Of a stretch of 8,970 nucleotides of DNA, positions 1 to 7,647 are shown one piece after another (the stretch's first letter is position 1; every line of letters begins with the position of its first letter). The DNA lies in assembly GCA_016783345.1 (NCBI GenBank), contig JADHWT010000043.1:1-8970 (forward strand), written 5' to 3'. This DNA comes from Candidatus Omnitrophota bacterium (lineage in GTDB: Bacteria; NPL-UPA2; BS750m-G34). Below the pieces are notes generated by a model that did not search any database, had not been told where the DNA came from, and worked only from the letters and a program-made list of their open reading frames with translations. The position numbers were made by a program, and so were the translations under genes.

Positions 1-136
1 GTCCCTTTTTCCCCAGACTCCTTTCCACTAAAGAAGTAGGAATAAATTCATGTATTAAGCCGCTTAAGAAAAACCCTATAGCCAGGGCTGGCAATATCTC
101 GAGGAGATAATGTTTTAAAACAATTAGAAAATCCAT
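1..136 (-). CDS. Permease, DUF318/ArsP_1 family (SO_0444-like metal efflux), N-terminal fragment
   Basis: The first 45 residues of a membrane protein are visible; the rest lies beyond the left edge. It opens MDFLIVLKHYLLEILPALAI and continues with GFFLSGLIHEFIPTSLVERS and then LGKKG. The pattern of an early helix ending in GFFLSGLIHEF, then a short loop with 'V...LGKKG', is typical of the UPF0718/DUF318 permeases. This family includes ArsP, an organoarsenical exporter, and proteins named SO_0444-family Cu/Zn efflux transporters. The ATG lies seven bases after the stop of the ZIP gene. No Shine-Dalgarno sequence precedes it, but an extended -10 box does. Position behind a copper-efflux operon favours metal export as the role, which is inference. 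The diagnostic Cys motif of the family, if present, is outside the window. Confidence 0.7.
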   Translation of the reverse strand, partial: MDFLIVLKHYLLEILPALAIGFFLSGLIHEFIPTSLVERSLGKKG

Positions 137-151
137 ACTATAATTATACCA
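134..151 (-). promoter_or_regulatory. Possible extended -10 promoter giving a leaderless permease transcript
   Basis: On the minus strand TGG-TATAAT occupies 151-143, with six bases between the hexamer and the ATG of the permease at 136. The usual distance from -10 box to transcription start would put +1 at or next to that ATG. The ten bases TGGTATAATT (151-142) are identical to those in the csoR promoter (7656-7647). No good -35 hexamer is visible 17-18 bp upstream. The element overlaps the last codons and stop of the ZIP gene, so chance similarity in AT-rich sequence is possible. Confidence 0.35.
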
Positions 152-878
152 CAAACTTGGCTAAGACCATAAACATAAGCCCTAAGATAAAAAATAAAAA
201 CGCCATATTTGCCTTTTTAGTAGTCTTCTGCTTGTGCAACTCAGGTATCAAATCAGAGGCCGCAATATAGATAAAACCTCCGGCTGTAAAAGAGATCAGG
301 AACAAAGAGATATTCTCTGTCATTTGGGATAAAATATATCCTATAACAGCACCCAGTAGCGCTGTAAGACTACACATAAAATTAAAAAAAAGGGCCTTAG
401 ATTTTTTCATCCCTCCATAAACAAGGATCCCAAAATCCCCTATTTCCTGAGGGACCTCATGGAATATGACCGCAAGGGTAGTAACTATCCCTAATCTAAT
501 GTCCGTTACAAAACTTGCTGCTATGAGCATGCCATCAGTAAAATTGTGCACCCCATCTCCGATTAAATTAAGATATGTAAAGGCATGTACATCACAGACC
601 CCGTCGTGACAATGCCTCCAGTAAAAAAACCTCTCCATCATAAAAAATGCAGTAAAGCCGATCAAGGCATAGAAAAATACACGGTCACATCCGCCTAGCT
701 CTATTGCCTCAGGAAGTAGATGAAGGAAAGCGCCTCCTATTAGTCCGCCTGTAGCAAAGCCGACAAATAAGACCAGCATCTTATCAAAGGCCTTTGCCTT
801 TATCCCCAGGGTAAATACCCCGAGCAATGAAATAAGACTAACTACCAGCGTCGCAGACAAAATCCATACAAGCGTCAT
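144..878 (-). CDS. ZIP-family divalent metal transporter
   Basis: This 244-residue inner-membrane protein has about eight hydrophobic segments, the usual ZIP topology. The two metal-site helices are clear: HNFTDG at residues 111-116 (helix 4) and HEVPQEIGD at 140-148 (helix 5), whose His, Asn, Asp and Glu form the binuclear metal centre in ZIPs. HLLPEA (53-58) and AASDLIPELH (206-215) are further family motifs. The loop before helix 4 is rich in His and Cys (RHCHDGVCDVH, 88-98) and may bind or sense metal. ZIPs normally bring Zn, Fe or Mn into the cytoplasm; the substrate here cannot be read from sequence. The start ATG shares one base with the nadA stop (TAATG), and GGTGAG lies six bases upstream. 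The downstream gene begins seven bases after the stop. An importer behind an efflux pump is odd. Confidence 0.9.
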   Translation of the reverse strand: MTLVWILSATLVVSLISLLGVFTLGIKAKAFDKMLVLFVGFATGGLIGGAFLHLLPEAIELGGCDRVFFYALIGFTAFFMMERFFYWRHCHDGVCDVHAFTYLNLIGDGVHNFTDGMLIAASFVTDIRLGIVTTLAVIFHEVPQEIGDFGILVYGGMKKSKALFFNFMCSLTALLGAVIGYILSQMTENISLFLISFTAGGFIYIAASDLIPELHKQKTTKKANMAFLFFILGLMFMVLAKFVV

Positions 879-1774
879 TATAGACTCACCATCTTATCGA
901 CTGCTCTTTTAGCCCTTACTCGAATATCTTCAGGCACCTTGATCTCATGCTTCATATCTTCCAGGGACCATAATACCTTCTCTAAGGTAGTCAGTTTCAT
1001 GTTCGGGCATACAGCCTGCTCCGAAGCCGGATAGAATTTCTTTTGAGGATTATCTTTGCGCAACCTGTAAAGCATCCCCACCTCTGTTCCCACGATTATC
1101 TCAGAGGCATCGGATTCCTTTGCATATTTACACATCCCTGCTGTAGAAAAAGCTTCGTCAGCGAGCTGAATTACTGATTGCATGCACTCAGGATGGACAA
1201 TGACCTTTGCTTCAGGATGAGCCTTCTTCTGTCTCAAGACATGCTCGGGCAAAATCTTGACATGGCTGGGGCAGTATCCATTCCAAAAAATAATCTTCTT
1301 ATCGGTTTTAGTAGACACATAATGGGCCAGGTATTTGTCAGGGACAAAAATAATCTCTTTAGCATCTTTTAAGGAATTTACTACGTTGATTGCATTACCG
1401 GATGTGCAGCAGATATCACTTTCTGCCTTAACCTCGGCAGAGGTATTGACATAAGATAATACCACTGCCTCTGGATGTTCTTTTTTGAGTGCCCGGAGCG
1501 CATCAACAGTAATCATCTCTGCCATCGGACATTCGGCATTTATATCAGGCATAAGGACTGTTTTATCCGGACAGAGAATCGAGGCAGTCTCTGCCATAAA
1601 GCGAACCCCGCAGAATACGATTACATCCGCATCGCTTTGACTTGCGATCCTGCTCAATCCCAGGGAATCACCTAAATGATCGGCAATCTCCTGTATCTCC
1701 CCGGGCTGATAATTATGGACGAGAAAAATCGCGTTCCGTTTCTTTTTAAGTTCCTGTATCTTTTTTACTAACAT
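878..1774 (-). CDS. nadA: Quinolinate synthase NadA
   Basis: NadA condenses iminoaspartate with dihydroxyacetone phosphate to quinolinate, the first pyridine-ring precursor of NAD, using a [4Fe-4S] cluster held by three cysteines. At 298 residues it is the short Thermotoga-like form. By spacing, the cluster ligands are probably Cys82 (NAECPMAE), Cys168 (NGYCPSH) and Cys256 (QAVCPNM). Expected substrate residues are also present: His20 and Tyr22 in VHNYQ, Tyr108 and Asn110 in SYVNT, Ser125, and His194/Glu196 in HPEC. The start is supported by a good ribosome site (AAAGGAG) and by alignment of the N-terminus with known NadA proteins as I recall them, so the 29-bp overlap with the end of cusA is real. 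nadB and nadC are not in the window. The placement behind cusA is unusual. Confidence 0.97.
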   Translation of the reverse strand: MLVKKIQELKKKRNAIFLVHNYQPGEIQEIADHLGDSLGLSRIASQSDADVIVFCGVRFMAETASILCPDKTVLMPDINAECPMAEMITVDALRALKKEHPEAVVLSYVNTSAEVKAESDICCTSGNAINVVNSLKDAKEIIFVPDKYLAHYVSTKTDKKIIFWNGYCPSHVKILPEHVLRQKKAHPEAKVIVHPECMQSVIQLADEAFSTAGMCKYAKESDASEIIVGTEVGMLYRLRKDNPQKKFYPASEQAVCPNMKLTTLEKVLWSLEDMKHEIKVPEDIRVRAKRAVDKMVSL

Positions 1775-4700
1775 ATCTCTCCTTTATCCAGCAGTATAAA
1801 ACCGGCACTAAAATCAAATTTGACAGAGTTGCCGTAACCAGGCCTCCTACTGTCGGAGATGCCATTGGTTTCATTATCTCAGAACCTGTGCCAGAAGAGA
1901 GCATAACCGGCATAAGTGCAATAATTGTTGTCATTGTAGTCATCATTGCCGGCCTTACCCTTAACAGCGCACCTTCAATAACAGTCCGACGAATATTTTC
2001 AATTGTTTCAGGCCGCTTCTTCCTGAATAAATCATCTAATGTTGAAAGTAATACCACTGCATTATCCGTAGCTACGCCAAATAAGGCAATAAAACCTACC
2101 CATACTACAGTAGAAAATTTAAAACCCAGCAGGAATAATAGAATAATACCTCCCATAAGAGACACAGGAATACCTGTCGAGAGAATAAATAAAGAACTAA
2201 AATTCTTAAATGCCATGTAAAGCAGCATCAATATTAAAAACAGGGCTATAATCAATGACGGAATAAGTTTCTTTCTTGACTCCATCTCTGACTCAAACTG
2301 GCCGGACCAGGAAATAAAATATCCAGGAGGAAGTTTTAATTCTCCGCTTTTTATCTTCCCATCTACTGCCCTTTGCGCATTTTTAACAAAATCTATTAAA
2401 CCTACCTTATCTTGATTAACATTAACAAAAACCCGCGCATAGGTAAGCGTATCTTCCGAATTAACAACTGCGGGTCCCAGGACCTTCTTGAATTTCGCAA
2501 CCTGGGCTAAAGGAATGTGCTCCCCTTTTGCCGTTGGGACGAAAATCCTTTTCAATGCCTCCGGGCTGTCCCTTAATTCCCGAAGATATCTCACCCTGAC
2601 CGGATACCTCTCTCTGCCCTCAACAGTTTCGGTCAAATTCATCCCACCAATTGCTGTCATAATAATATGTTGTATATCTCCAACCTTTATACCGTATCTG
2701 GCAGCCTGTTCCCTGTCTATCTCGATCTCAAAATAAGGTCTCGATGATATCCGTTCGGCATAGGGGCTGACTGCGCCTTCTACCCGACTTACAATCTTTT
2801 CTATTTTGGCTGCGATCTCTACAATCTTATCCAAATCCGCACCAAAAACCTTTACCCCAACCGGTGTCTGTATTCCTGTAGCCAGCATATCTATTCTATT
2901 TCTTATAGGCTGGGTCATTATCGGGCTTACCCCGGGCATACGGGTTTTCTCCTGGATCTCCGCGATAAGTTTCTCCCGTGTCATACCCCGCCTCCAGAAT
3001 TTTTTATCCTTAAGGTGCACTATCGTCTCTATCATAATCACAGGAGCAGGATCGGTTGCAGTCTCAGCGCGGCCAAGTTTACCCACTGCCCAGTCTACTT
3101 CAGGAAATTCATTTTTGATAATAATATCCTGTTTTTTCATTACCTCCATAACTTGCGTTAAAGATGCGCCGGGAAGAAGAACCGGCATAAAGAGGAGATC
3201 CCCCTCATTTAACGGCGGCATAAACTCCTGTTTCATTAAGGATGCGCATGCGAGACCAACAATTATAACCACAATAGAAATTAACACAACTGTCTTTTTA
3301 TGCTTCAAGGACCAGCCTATAATCGGATTATATCCTCTATACAAAAATTGTGTGGTTTTATTCTGCGAGACATCCCGTAATCTTCCTCTCAAAAAATAAT
3401 AACAAAGTGTCGGCAGGAGCACCAGGGCAATTATAGCCGCGCCCACCATAGCAAACGTCTTTGTAAAGGCTAAGGGCCTAAAAAGTTTTCCTGCCTGGCC
3501 GGTCAGGACAAAGACCGGCATAAACCCTATAATAGTTGTAAGTAACGCAAAAAGCACAGGCTTGCCGACCTCTTGAGCTCCGTCTATACATACATTGAGT
3601 CTCTCTTCCGGCTTAAGAAATGATGTCCCCAGCTCCTTACATCTTACAGCGATTCGTCTGTAAATGTTCTCAACTAATACACATCCGGAATCAACCATCA
3701 CCCCTATGGCTATGGCAATACCGCCTAAAGACATTATATTGGCATCCACCCCGATCTGACGCATGAAGATAAAAGATATCAATACACCTATCGGCAAGAC
3801 TATTGATATAATCATACTCCCTTGAAAATGCAGGAGAAACACCATAATAACAAATAGAGTAATAATAACTTCCTGAATCAGCGCACTCTTTAATGTATTG
3901 ACGGCCCGAAGTATCAGGCCTGTCCGGTCGTAAAAAGGAACTATCCGCACGCCGGGAGGAAGTCCCGGAGATAGCTCTTCAATCTTTTCCTTGACGCGTT
4001 CTATGACCTTAAGTGGATTTTCTCCGTAACGCATAAGGACAACGCCGCCTGTAACCTCTTTGCCCTCCCTGTCCAGAGCGCCTCTGCGAAATTCCGGTCC
4101 TATTGTTACCGTAGCGATACTTTTTACGTAGATAGGCACTCCATCTTTTACCCCCACAACGATATTTTCAATGTCAGAAATATTTTTTATAAATCCCAGG
4201 CCGCGGACGACGAATTCTACTCCGCCTTCTTCAAAGACCTTTGCGCCTACGTCAATATTGGATTTTTGAACAGCGCCTATAACCTCATGAATCTTGATAT
4301 TATGAGCAAGGAGTTTATTGGGGTCTATATCTATCTGGTATTGCTTGACATAGCCGCCTACTGAAGCAACTTCTGCTATCCCCTCAACTGCATTTAATTG
4401 ATAACGAATATACCAGTCCTGGATAGAACGAAGCTCAGCCAGATCATAACCATCGCCTTCAACTGTGTACCAGAATATCTGTCCTAAAGCTGTTGCATCC
4501 GGGCCTAAGGTAACAGAGGCGTCTTCGGGGATGTCTCTTTTGGCAAAATCTAATCTCTCCAGGACCCTTGTCCTCGCCCAGTAAAAATCAGTTCCTTCTT
4601 TAAAAATCATATTTACCAGGCCAAAACCAAAGGCGCTTGTCGAGCGCACCACCTTTACTCCCGGAGTGCCCATAAGCCCTGTAGTCAAGGGATAAATTAC

Positions 4701-4892
4701 CTGGTCTTCTACATCTTTAGGACTCCTCCCCGGCCAATCCGCATATACAATTACCTGAAGCTCGCCGATATCCGGTATAGCGTCTATAGGAGTGTTTTTC
4801 ATTGACGAAAAACCCCAGACGATAACAAGGGCAAAACCCGCTATTACCAGAAATCTATTTTTAAGACAATTTTCGATAATTTTATTTATCAT
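1746..4892 (-). CDS. cusA: CusA-like heavy-metal efflux RND pump (Cu(I)/Ag(I))
   Basis: This 1048-residue inner-membrane proton antiporter has the full RND plan: TM1 near residues 13-30, a periplasmic half to about 335, TM2-6 at about 338-500, TM7 near 533-553, a second periplasmic half, and TM8-12 at about 877-1036. The HME signature GIAIAIGVMVD ends at Asp401, equivalent to CusA Asp405 of the proton path. The three periplasmic Cu/Ag methionines of E. coli CusA (573, 623, 672) match Met569 (NEGDLLFMP), Met620 (ATDPAPVIM) and Met669 (RNRIDML), which argues for Cu(I)/Ag(I) rather than Zn/Co/Ni. Two relay positions differ: CusA Glu939 is Asp943 here and Lys984 is Ala982, a combination I recall from other CusA/CzcA-like proteins. 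The gene starts 29 bases after cusB; the ribosome site is weak (AGGTG, about ten bases upstream). Confidence 0.95.
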   Translation of the reverse strand: MINKIIENCLKNRFLVIAGFALVIVWGFSSMKNTPIDAIPDIGELQVIVYADWPGRSPKDVEDQVIYPLTTGLMGTPGVKVVRSTSAFGFGLVNMIFKEGTDFYWARTRVLERLDFAKRDIPEDASVTLGPDATALGQIFWYTVEGDGYDLAELRSIQDWYIRYQLNAVEGIAEVASVGGYVKQYQIDIDPNKLLAHNIKIHEVIGAVQKSNIDVGAKVFEEGGVEFVVRGLGFIKNISDIENIVVGVKDGVPIYVKSIATVTIGPEFRRGALDREGKEVTGGVVLMRYGENPLKVIERVKEKIEELSPGLPPGVRIVPFYDRTGLILRAVNTLKSALIQEVIITLFVIMVFLLHFQGSMIISIVLPIGVLISFIFMRQIGVDANIMSLGGIAIAIGVMVDSGCVLVENIYRRIAVRCKELGTSFLKPEERLNVCIDGAQEVGKPVLFALLTTIIGFMPVFVLTGQAGKLFRPLAFTKTFAMVGAAIIALVLLPTLCYYFLRGRLRDVSQNKTTQFLYRGYNPIIGWSLKHKKTVVLISIVVIIVGLACASLMKQEFMPPLNEGDLLFMPVLLPGASLTQVMEVMKKQDIIIKNEFPEVDWAVGKLGRAETATDPAPVIMIETIVHLKDKKFWRRGMTREKLIAEIQEKTRMPGVSPIMTQPIRNRIDMLATGIQTPVGVKVFGADLDKIVEIAAKIEKIVSRVEGAVSPYAERISSRPYFEIEIDREQAARYGIKVGDIQHIIMTAIGGMNLTETVEGRERYPVRVRYLRELRDSPEALKRIFVPTAKGEHIPLAQVAKFKKVLGPAVVNSEDTLTYARVFVNVNQDKVGLIDFVKNAQRAVDGKIKSGELKLPPGYFISWSGQFESEMESRKKLIPSLIIALFLILMLLYMAFKNFSSLFILSTGIPVSLMGGIILLFLLGFKFSTVVWVGFIALFGVATDNAVVLLSTLDDLFRKKRPETIENIRRTVIEGALLRVRPAMMTTMTTIIALMPVMLSSGTGSEIMKPMASPTVGGLVTATLSNLILVPVLYCWIKERYVSKKDTGT
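1779..1785 (-). promoter_or_regulatory. Ribosome binding site of nadA, inside cusA
   Basis: AAAGGAG on the minus strand ends four bases before the nadA ATG (1774-1772) and lies within the last codons of cusA. It is among the better Shine-Dalgarno matches in the window and supports the overlapping start rather than a later one. Confidence 0.7.
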
Positions 4893-4921
4893 AAATTAAA
4901 TACACCTACGCGGTGGGTAAT

Positions 4922-6088
4922 TTAATGTTTATGCCCTGGCGGAATCGCCCCTGGAACTTCTTCTCCTGCGCCTAACGCCCCTCCATAGCCAGCAGCAGCA
5001 ACCCCTGTAATCTGGCTCTGGGAATCTATAAGGAAATTTGCTTTAGTTACAACTGCCTCTCCTTCGTTTAGGCCCTTTAAGATAGGATAAAATCTGGCTT
5101 TCTTCCCATCTATCGAAGCAGTTGCCTCCGGCCCGATCGTTACAACCCTTCCTTCATATTCTCCATTCCCTTTATCAACCCAGACAATCTTGCGCGTCCC
5201 TGTATCCAAAACCGCGTCCTTAGGAATCGCCAGGACCATATGTTTACCATCCGCGCTCATATACATACTTTGAATTACGACATCCACATACATCTCTGGT
5301 TTTAATTTTAGATTAGAGTTTTCAACTTCAGCTCTAAATTTCACTGAACGCGTTTTAGGATCGAGAACAGGATTCAGGGAAGATATAATCCCTTTAAACT
5401 CCTCTCCGGGATAGCTGGAAGTTGTGACCCTTATTTCCTGCCCCTTCTTCACCCAGCTAAGTTCGTATTCATAGACATCGCCATAAATCCACATCTTTTT
5501 TTCCGGTAAGATAAGGGATGTGTGAACCTTCCCTGTCTCCTCCAGCCCTCGAATCTCTTCTTCGCCTAAACCTAAAAGTTTTAATTTTCTTTTTGAGGAT
5601 TTAACTAAATTAAGTGCCCTTTCCTTAATCTCCGGGATATCCCCTCCTTGTATTTTATCCATGGCCTTGAGGCTTCCAATAAATTCCTCTTCAGCAATTG
5701 CAAGTCTGGGGTCATAGGCAACCCTGCCTACAGTGCGAATTTCCTTGGAAAGATGAAGCCTTTTTACAGGCTCGGTCCTGACCCCTGCTAACTGAGCCTG
5801 TTCGCCTTTTATCTTGACCCTGTTTACAACACCTTTTGCCTTATCCACTTCACTTGATACTTCCTCTGGCTGCTTTATTTTTTCTTTATAGACAGGTGTC
5901 AACTTCATGTTGCAAATAGGACACATCACCCCTTCATTATAATCTTTCGGCAAGATTTTTACGCTGGGATGCATGCCGCAGGTATAATAAGCTATGTTAC
6001 TTACCTCAACATTTCTCTTGCAAGATGTAATGGAAAATATAACTAAAATAACTATAAACGGCACGCTATACGCTATAAATCTTTTCAT
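4922..6088 (-). CDS. cusB: CusB-like periplasmic adaptor lipoprotein with heavy-metal-binding domain
   Basis: This 388-residue membrane-fusion protein links the RND pump to the outer-membrane channel. The N-terminus has a hydrophobic signal ending in the lipobox ITS-Cys23, so it is probably lipid-anchored in the periplasm. A heavy-metal-binding domain follows (about 34-67), with Cys37-Gly-Met39-His40-Pro and Cys56-Pro-Ile-Cys59-Asn-Met61, expected to bind soft metals. Residues 95-365 carry CusB-like adaptor features: VRTEPV, VYEYELSWVKKGQEI (205-219), LDPKTRSVKFRAEVEN (242-257), LKPEMYVDVVI (261-271) and a final NFLIDSQSQI. A Gly/Pro-rich tail ends GHKH, another possible metal ligand. The start overlaps the upstream stop (ATGA) and has a strong ribosome site, GGGGAGGG. 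No separate CusF chaperone gene is seen; the metal-binding domain may take its role, which is inference. Confidence 0.95.
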   Translation of the reverse strand: MKRFIAYSVPFIVILVIFSITSCKRNVEVSNIAYYTCGMHPSVKILPKDYNEGVMCPICNMKLTPVYKEKIKQPEEVSSEVDKAKGVVNRVKIKGEQAQLAGVRTEPVKRLHLSKEIRTVGRVAYDPRLAIAEEEFIGSLKAMDKIQGGDIPEIKERALNLVKSSKRKLKLLGLGEEEIRGLEETGKVHTSLILPEKKMWIYGDVYEYELSWVKKGQEIRVTTSSYPGEEFKGIISSLNPVLDPKTRSVKFRAEVENSNLKLKPEMYVDVVIQSMYMSADGKHMVLAIPKDAVLDTGTRKIVWVDKGNGEYEGRVVTIGPEATASIDGKKARFYPILKGLNEGEAVVTKANFLIDSQSQITGVAAAGYGGALGAGEEVPGAIPPGHKH

Positions 6089-7332
6089 AACTCCCTCCCC
6101 ACAATCCTTTCTAGATATGCAATTGACTTTTGATAATCAACTATTGCTTTATAATATGCAAGCCTTGTCTGTAAAAGCACCCTTTCGGAATCAAGCCAGT
6201 TTAAAAAATCTATCTTCCCTGTTTCATATCCTATCCGCGCGGCCTCAAACGCCTGCTCTGTCTGAGGGACAAGTGCAGTCTTATATAATGAGACAATATC
6301 TTTATAAGTAGTTATTTTAAAATACAAGTCCTCGACTTCATAAGCCACGTTATTTTCTATATTCTGATAGGTTTTTTTACTCGCTTGAAGCGCAGCCTCT
6401 TTCTCTTTAACCTGCGAACCTAATTTATCAAACCATATAGGAAGATTTATCCCCACCATTCCCATCCAGGCATCATCACCGTCATTCGTCATAGTAGTAT
6501 GCCCGCTGCCTACTTCGATATAGTCAAATCCCAATGTAAAATCCGGAAAATAATCTAACTTTGCCAGGGACTCTTCATATTCTCTCCTCTCGATATCTAT
6601 TTTCGCGGCTAATAACTCCTGCCTTGATTCTCGCGAAATCCTATGGAGTTCCTGAAGCTCGTATTTAAACGGCGCAGGCTCAACACCATTAACACTGCTG
6701 AGTTTCGTGCCGCCTGGCCTATTAAGGATACTATTCATCTTTGCTGAAAGACTATCTCTCCTCTGTTTTAAGACAAAAAGTTTATCAATTAACTTTGAGA
6801 GCTCTACATGGGCCTTAATAACATCCTGCTGGGGGGCTGAATCTACCTCAAATTTTCTCTGCGCTGCCTTCTCCAAATTTTCCAAAATACTTTTCTCTTC
6901 TTGAGTTACTTGAATGGCCTTATCTACCCAGAAAATATCATAATAAACAAATTTTATATTTTTTATAACCTCACGTTTTTTTGCCTCATATTTTTCCTTA
7001 AAGATATCGGCATGGCTGGCATGGGCTTTTCCTTTAAGGCCTAATTTGCCAGGGAAAGGAATCTTTTGCGAAGCCCCGTATTTACGTTCCTGCGGACCGA
7101 CCCGTGTCTCCACGTTTTCTCCGAAATAGGAAAATGTAAGCCTTGGGTCGGGAAGGCTTTCTACCTGTTTTACTTTATACCCTGCAGCTACCCAGTTATT
7201 ATATAGAGCCTCAATCCCGGGATTATTTTTCAACCCCTCCTCAATCAATGAATCAAGATTTTCTGGGATAGGCATAACAAAAACACCTATAACGAAAAAT
7301 AGATTGGCGCATACTTTTCTAATTTTATTCAT
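6085..7332 (-). CDS. TolC-family outer-membrane factor (CusC-like)
   Basis: This 415-residue protein has the two repeated outer-membrane efflux domains of the TolC family, at about 27-215 and 230-412. The helical stretches are long, charged and coiled-coil-like, and the family pattern near the end is clear (EAARIGYETGKIDFLNWLDS and a closing YLERIVGREL). SLPDPRLTFSYFGENV and ASQKIPFPGKLGLKG are typical of the CusC/CzcC-like branch. It should form the outer-membrane exit duct for CusBA. The N-terminus has a hydrophobic segment (11-23) but no lipobox, so unlike E. coli CusC it is not obviously lipidated, and no clear cleavage site stands out. The ATG comes 11 bases after the csoR stop with no Shine-Dalgarno sequence, so translation may depend on coupling to csoR. 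Confidence 0.93.
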   Translation of the reverse strand: MNKIRKVCANLFFVIGVFVMPIPENLDSLIEEGLKNNPGIEALYNNWVAAGYKVKQVESLPDPRLTFSYFGENVETRVGPQERKYGASQKIPFPGKLGLKGKAHASHADIFKEKYEAKKREVIKNIKFVYYDIFWVDKAIQVTQEEKSILENLEKAAQRKFEVDSAPQQDVIKAHVELSKLIDKLFVLKQRRDSLSAKMNSILNRPGGTKLSSVNGVEPAPFKYELQELHRISRESRQELLAAKIDIERREYEESLAKLDYFPDFTLGFDYIEVGSGHTTMTNDGDDAWMGMVGINLPIWFDKLGSQVKEKEAALQASKKTYQNIENNVAYEVEDLYFKITTYKDIVSLYKTALVPQTEQAFEAARIGYETGKIDFLNWLDSERVLLQTRLAYYKAIVDYQKSIAYLERIVGREL

Positions 7333-7343
7333 AATAAAAATTG

Positions 7344-7628
7344 TTAACCGTGCTTCCGAAATCTATTCACCAAATCCATAACTTCGTTTATCTTCTTTTC
7401 CTTTTCACTGGAGGATCTGCCCTTTAACGCCTGCACCACACAGCCCTCAATATGCTTCCTTAATATATTATCTTCCACATGGAAAATAGCCCCTGTAATG
7501 GAATGCAACTGTGTAAGGATATCCACACAATACCTCCTTTCTTCAATCATCCTCTGAACGCCGCGAATCTGGCCTTCAATCTTTTTTAAAAAACCTATCT
7601 GTTTTTCGTGCGTGGTCAGTTGTTTCAT
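7344..7628 (-). CDS. csoR: CsoR-family Cu(I)-sensing repressor
   Basis: A 94-residue all-helical protein of the DUF156 family (CsoR/RcnR/FrmR). Cys34, His59 and Cys63 have exactly the spacing of the Cu(I) ligands in Mycobacterium tuberculosis CsoR (Cys36, His61, Cys65), and Tyr33 precedes the first ligand as in that protein. RcnR-type nickel sensors have a His instead of the last Cys, and FrmR lacks it, so copper is the best call. The conserved GQIRGVQRMIEE (19-30) supplies DNA-contact basic residues. It is the first gene behind a promoter whose spacer is a CsoR-type operator, so it should repress itself and the efflux genes and release DNA on binding Cu(I). A ribosome site, GAGGTG (7641-7636), lies seven bases upstream of the ATG. 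Confidence 0.94.
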   Translation of the reverse strand: MKQLTTHEKQIGFLKKIEGQIRGVQRMIEERRYCVDILTQLHSITGAIFHVEDNILRKHIEGCVVQALKGRSSSEKEKKINEVMDLVNRFRKHG

Positions 7629-7647
7629 AGCTTATCACCTCAAAACA

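Noticed and set aside
1888..2220. Plus-strand frame of 110 codons opposite the end of cusA
   Set aside because: It is antisense to conserved transmembrane helices 8-12 of the pump, with no family resemblance of its own.
2806..3399. Open plus-strand frame of 197 codons opposite cusA
   Set aside because: It lies wholly opposite the conserved pump sequence, has no recognisable domain and no clear ribosome site. Its composition is what the complement of a membrane protein gene gives.
4899..4915. Small inverted repeat (CACC/GGTG) between cusB and cusA that could mask the cusA ribosome site
   Set aside because: The arms are only 4 bp with a 5-base loop, which is expected by chance; there is no support for regulation.
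5994..6311. Plus-strand frame of 105 codons across the cusB-outer-membrane-factor junction
   Set aside because: It is antisense to two well-supported genes, and no promoter or domain supports it.
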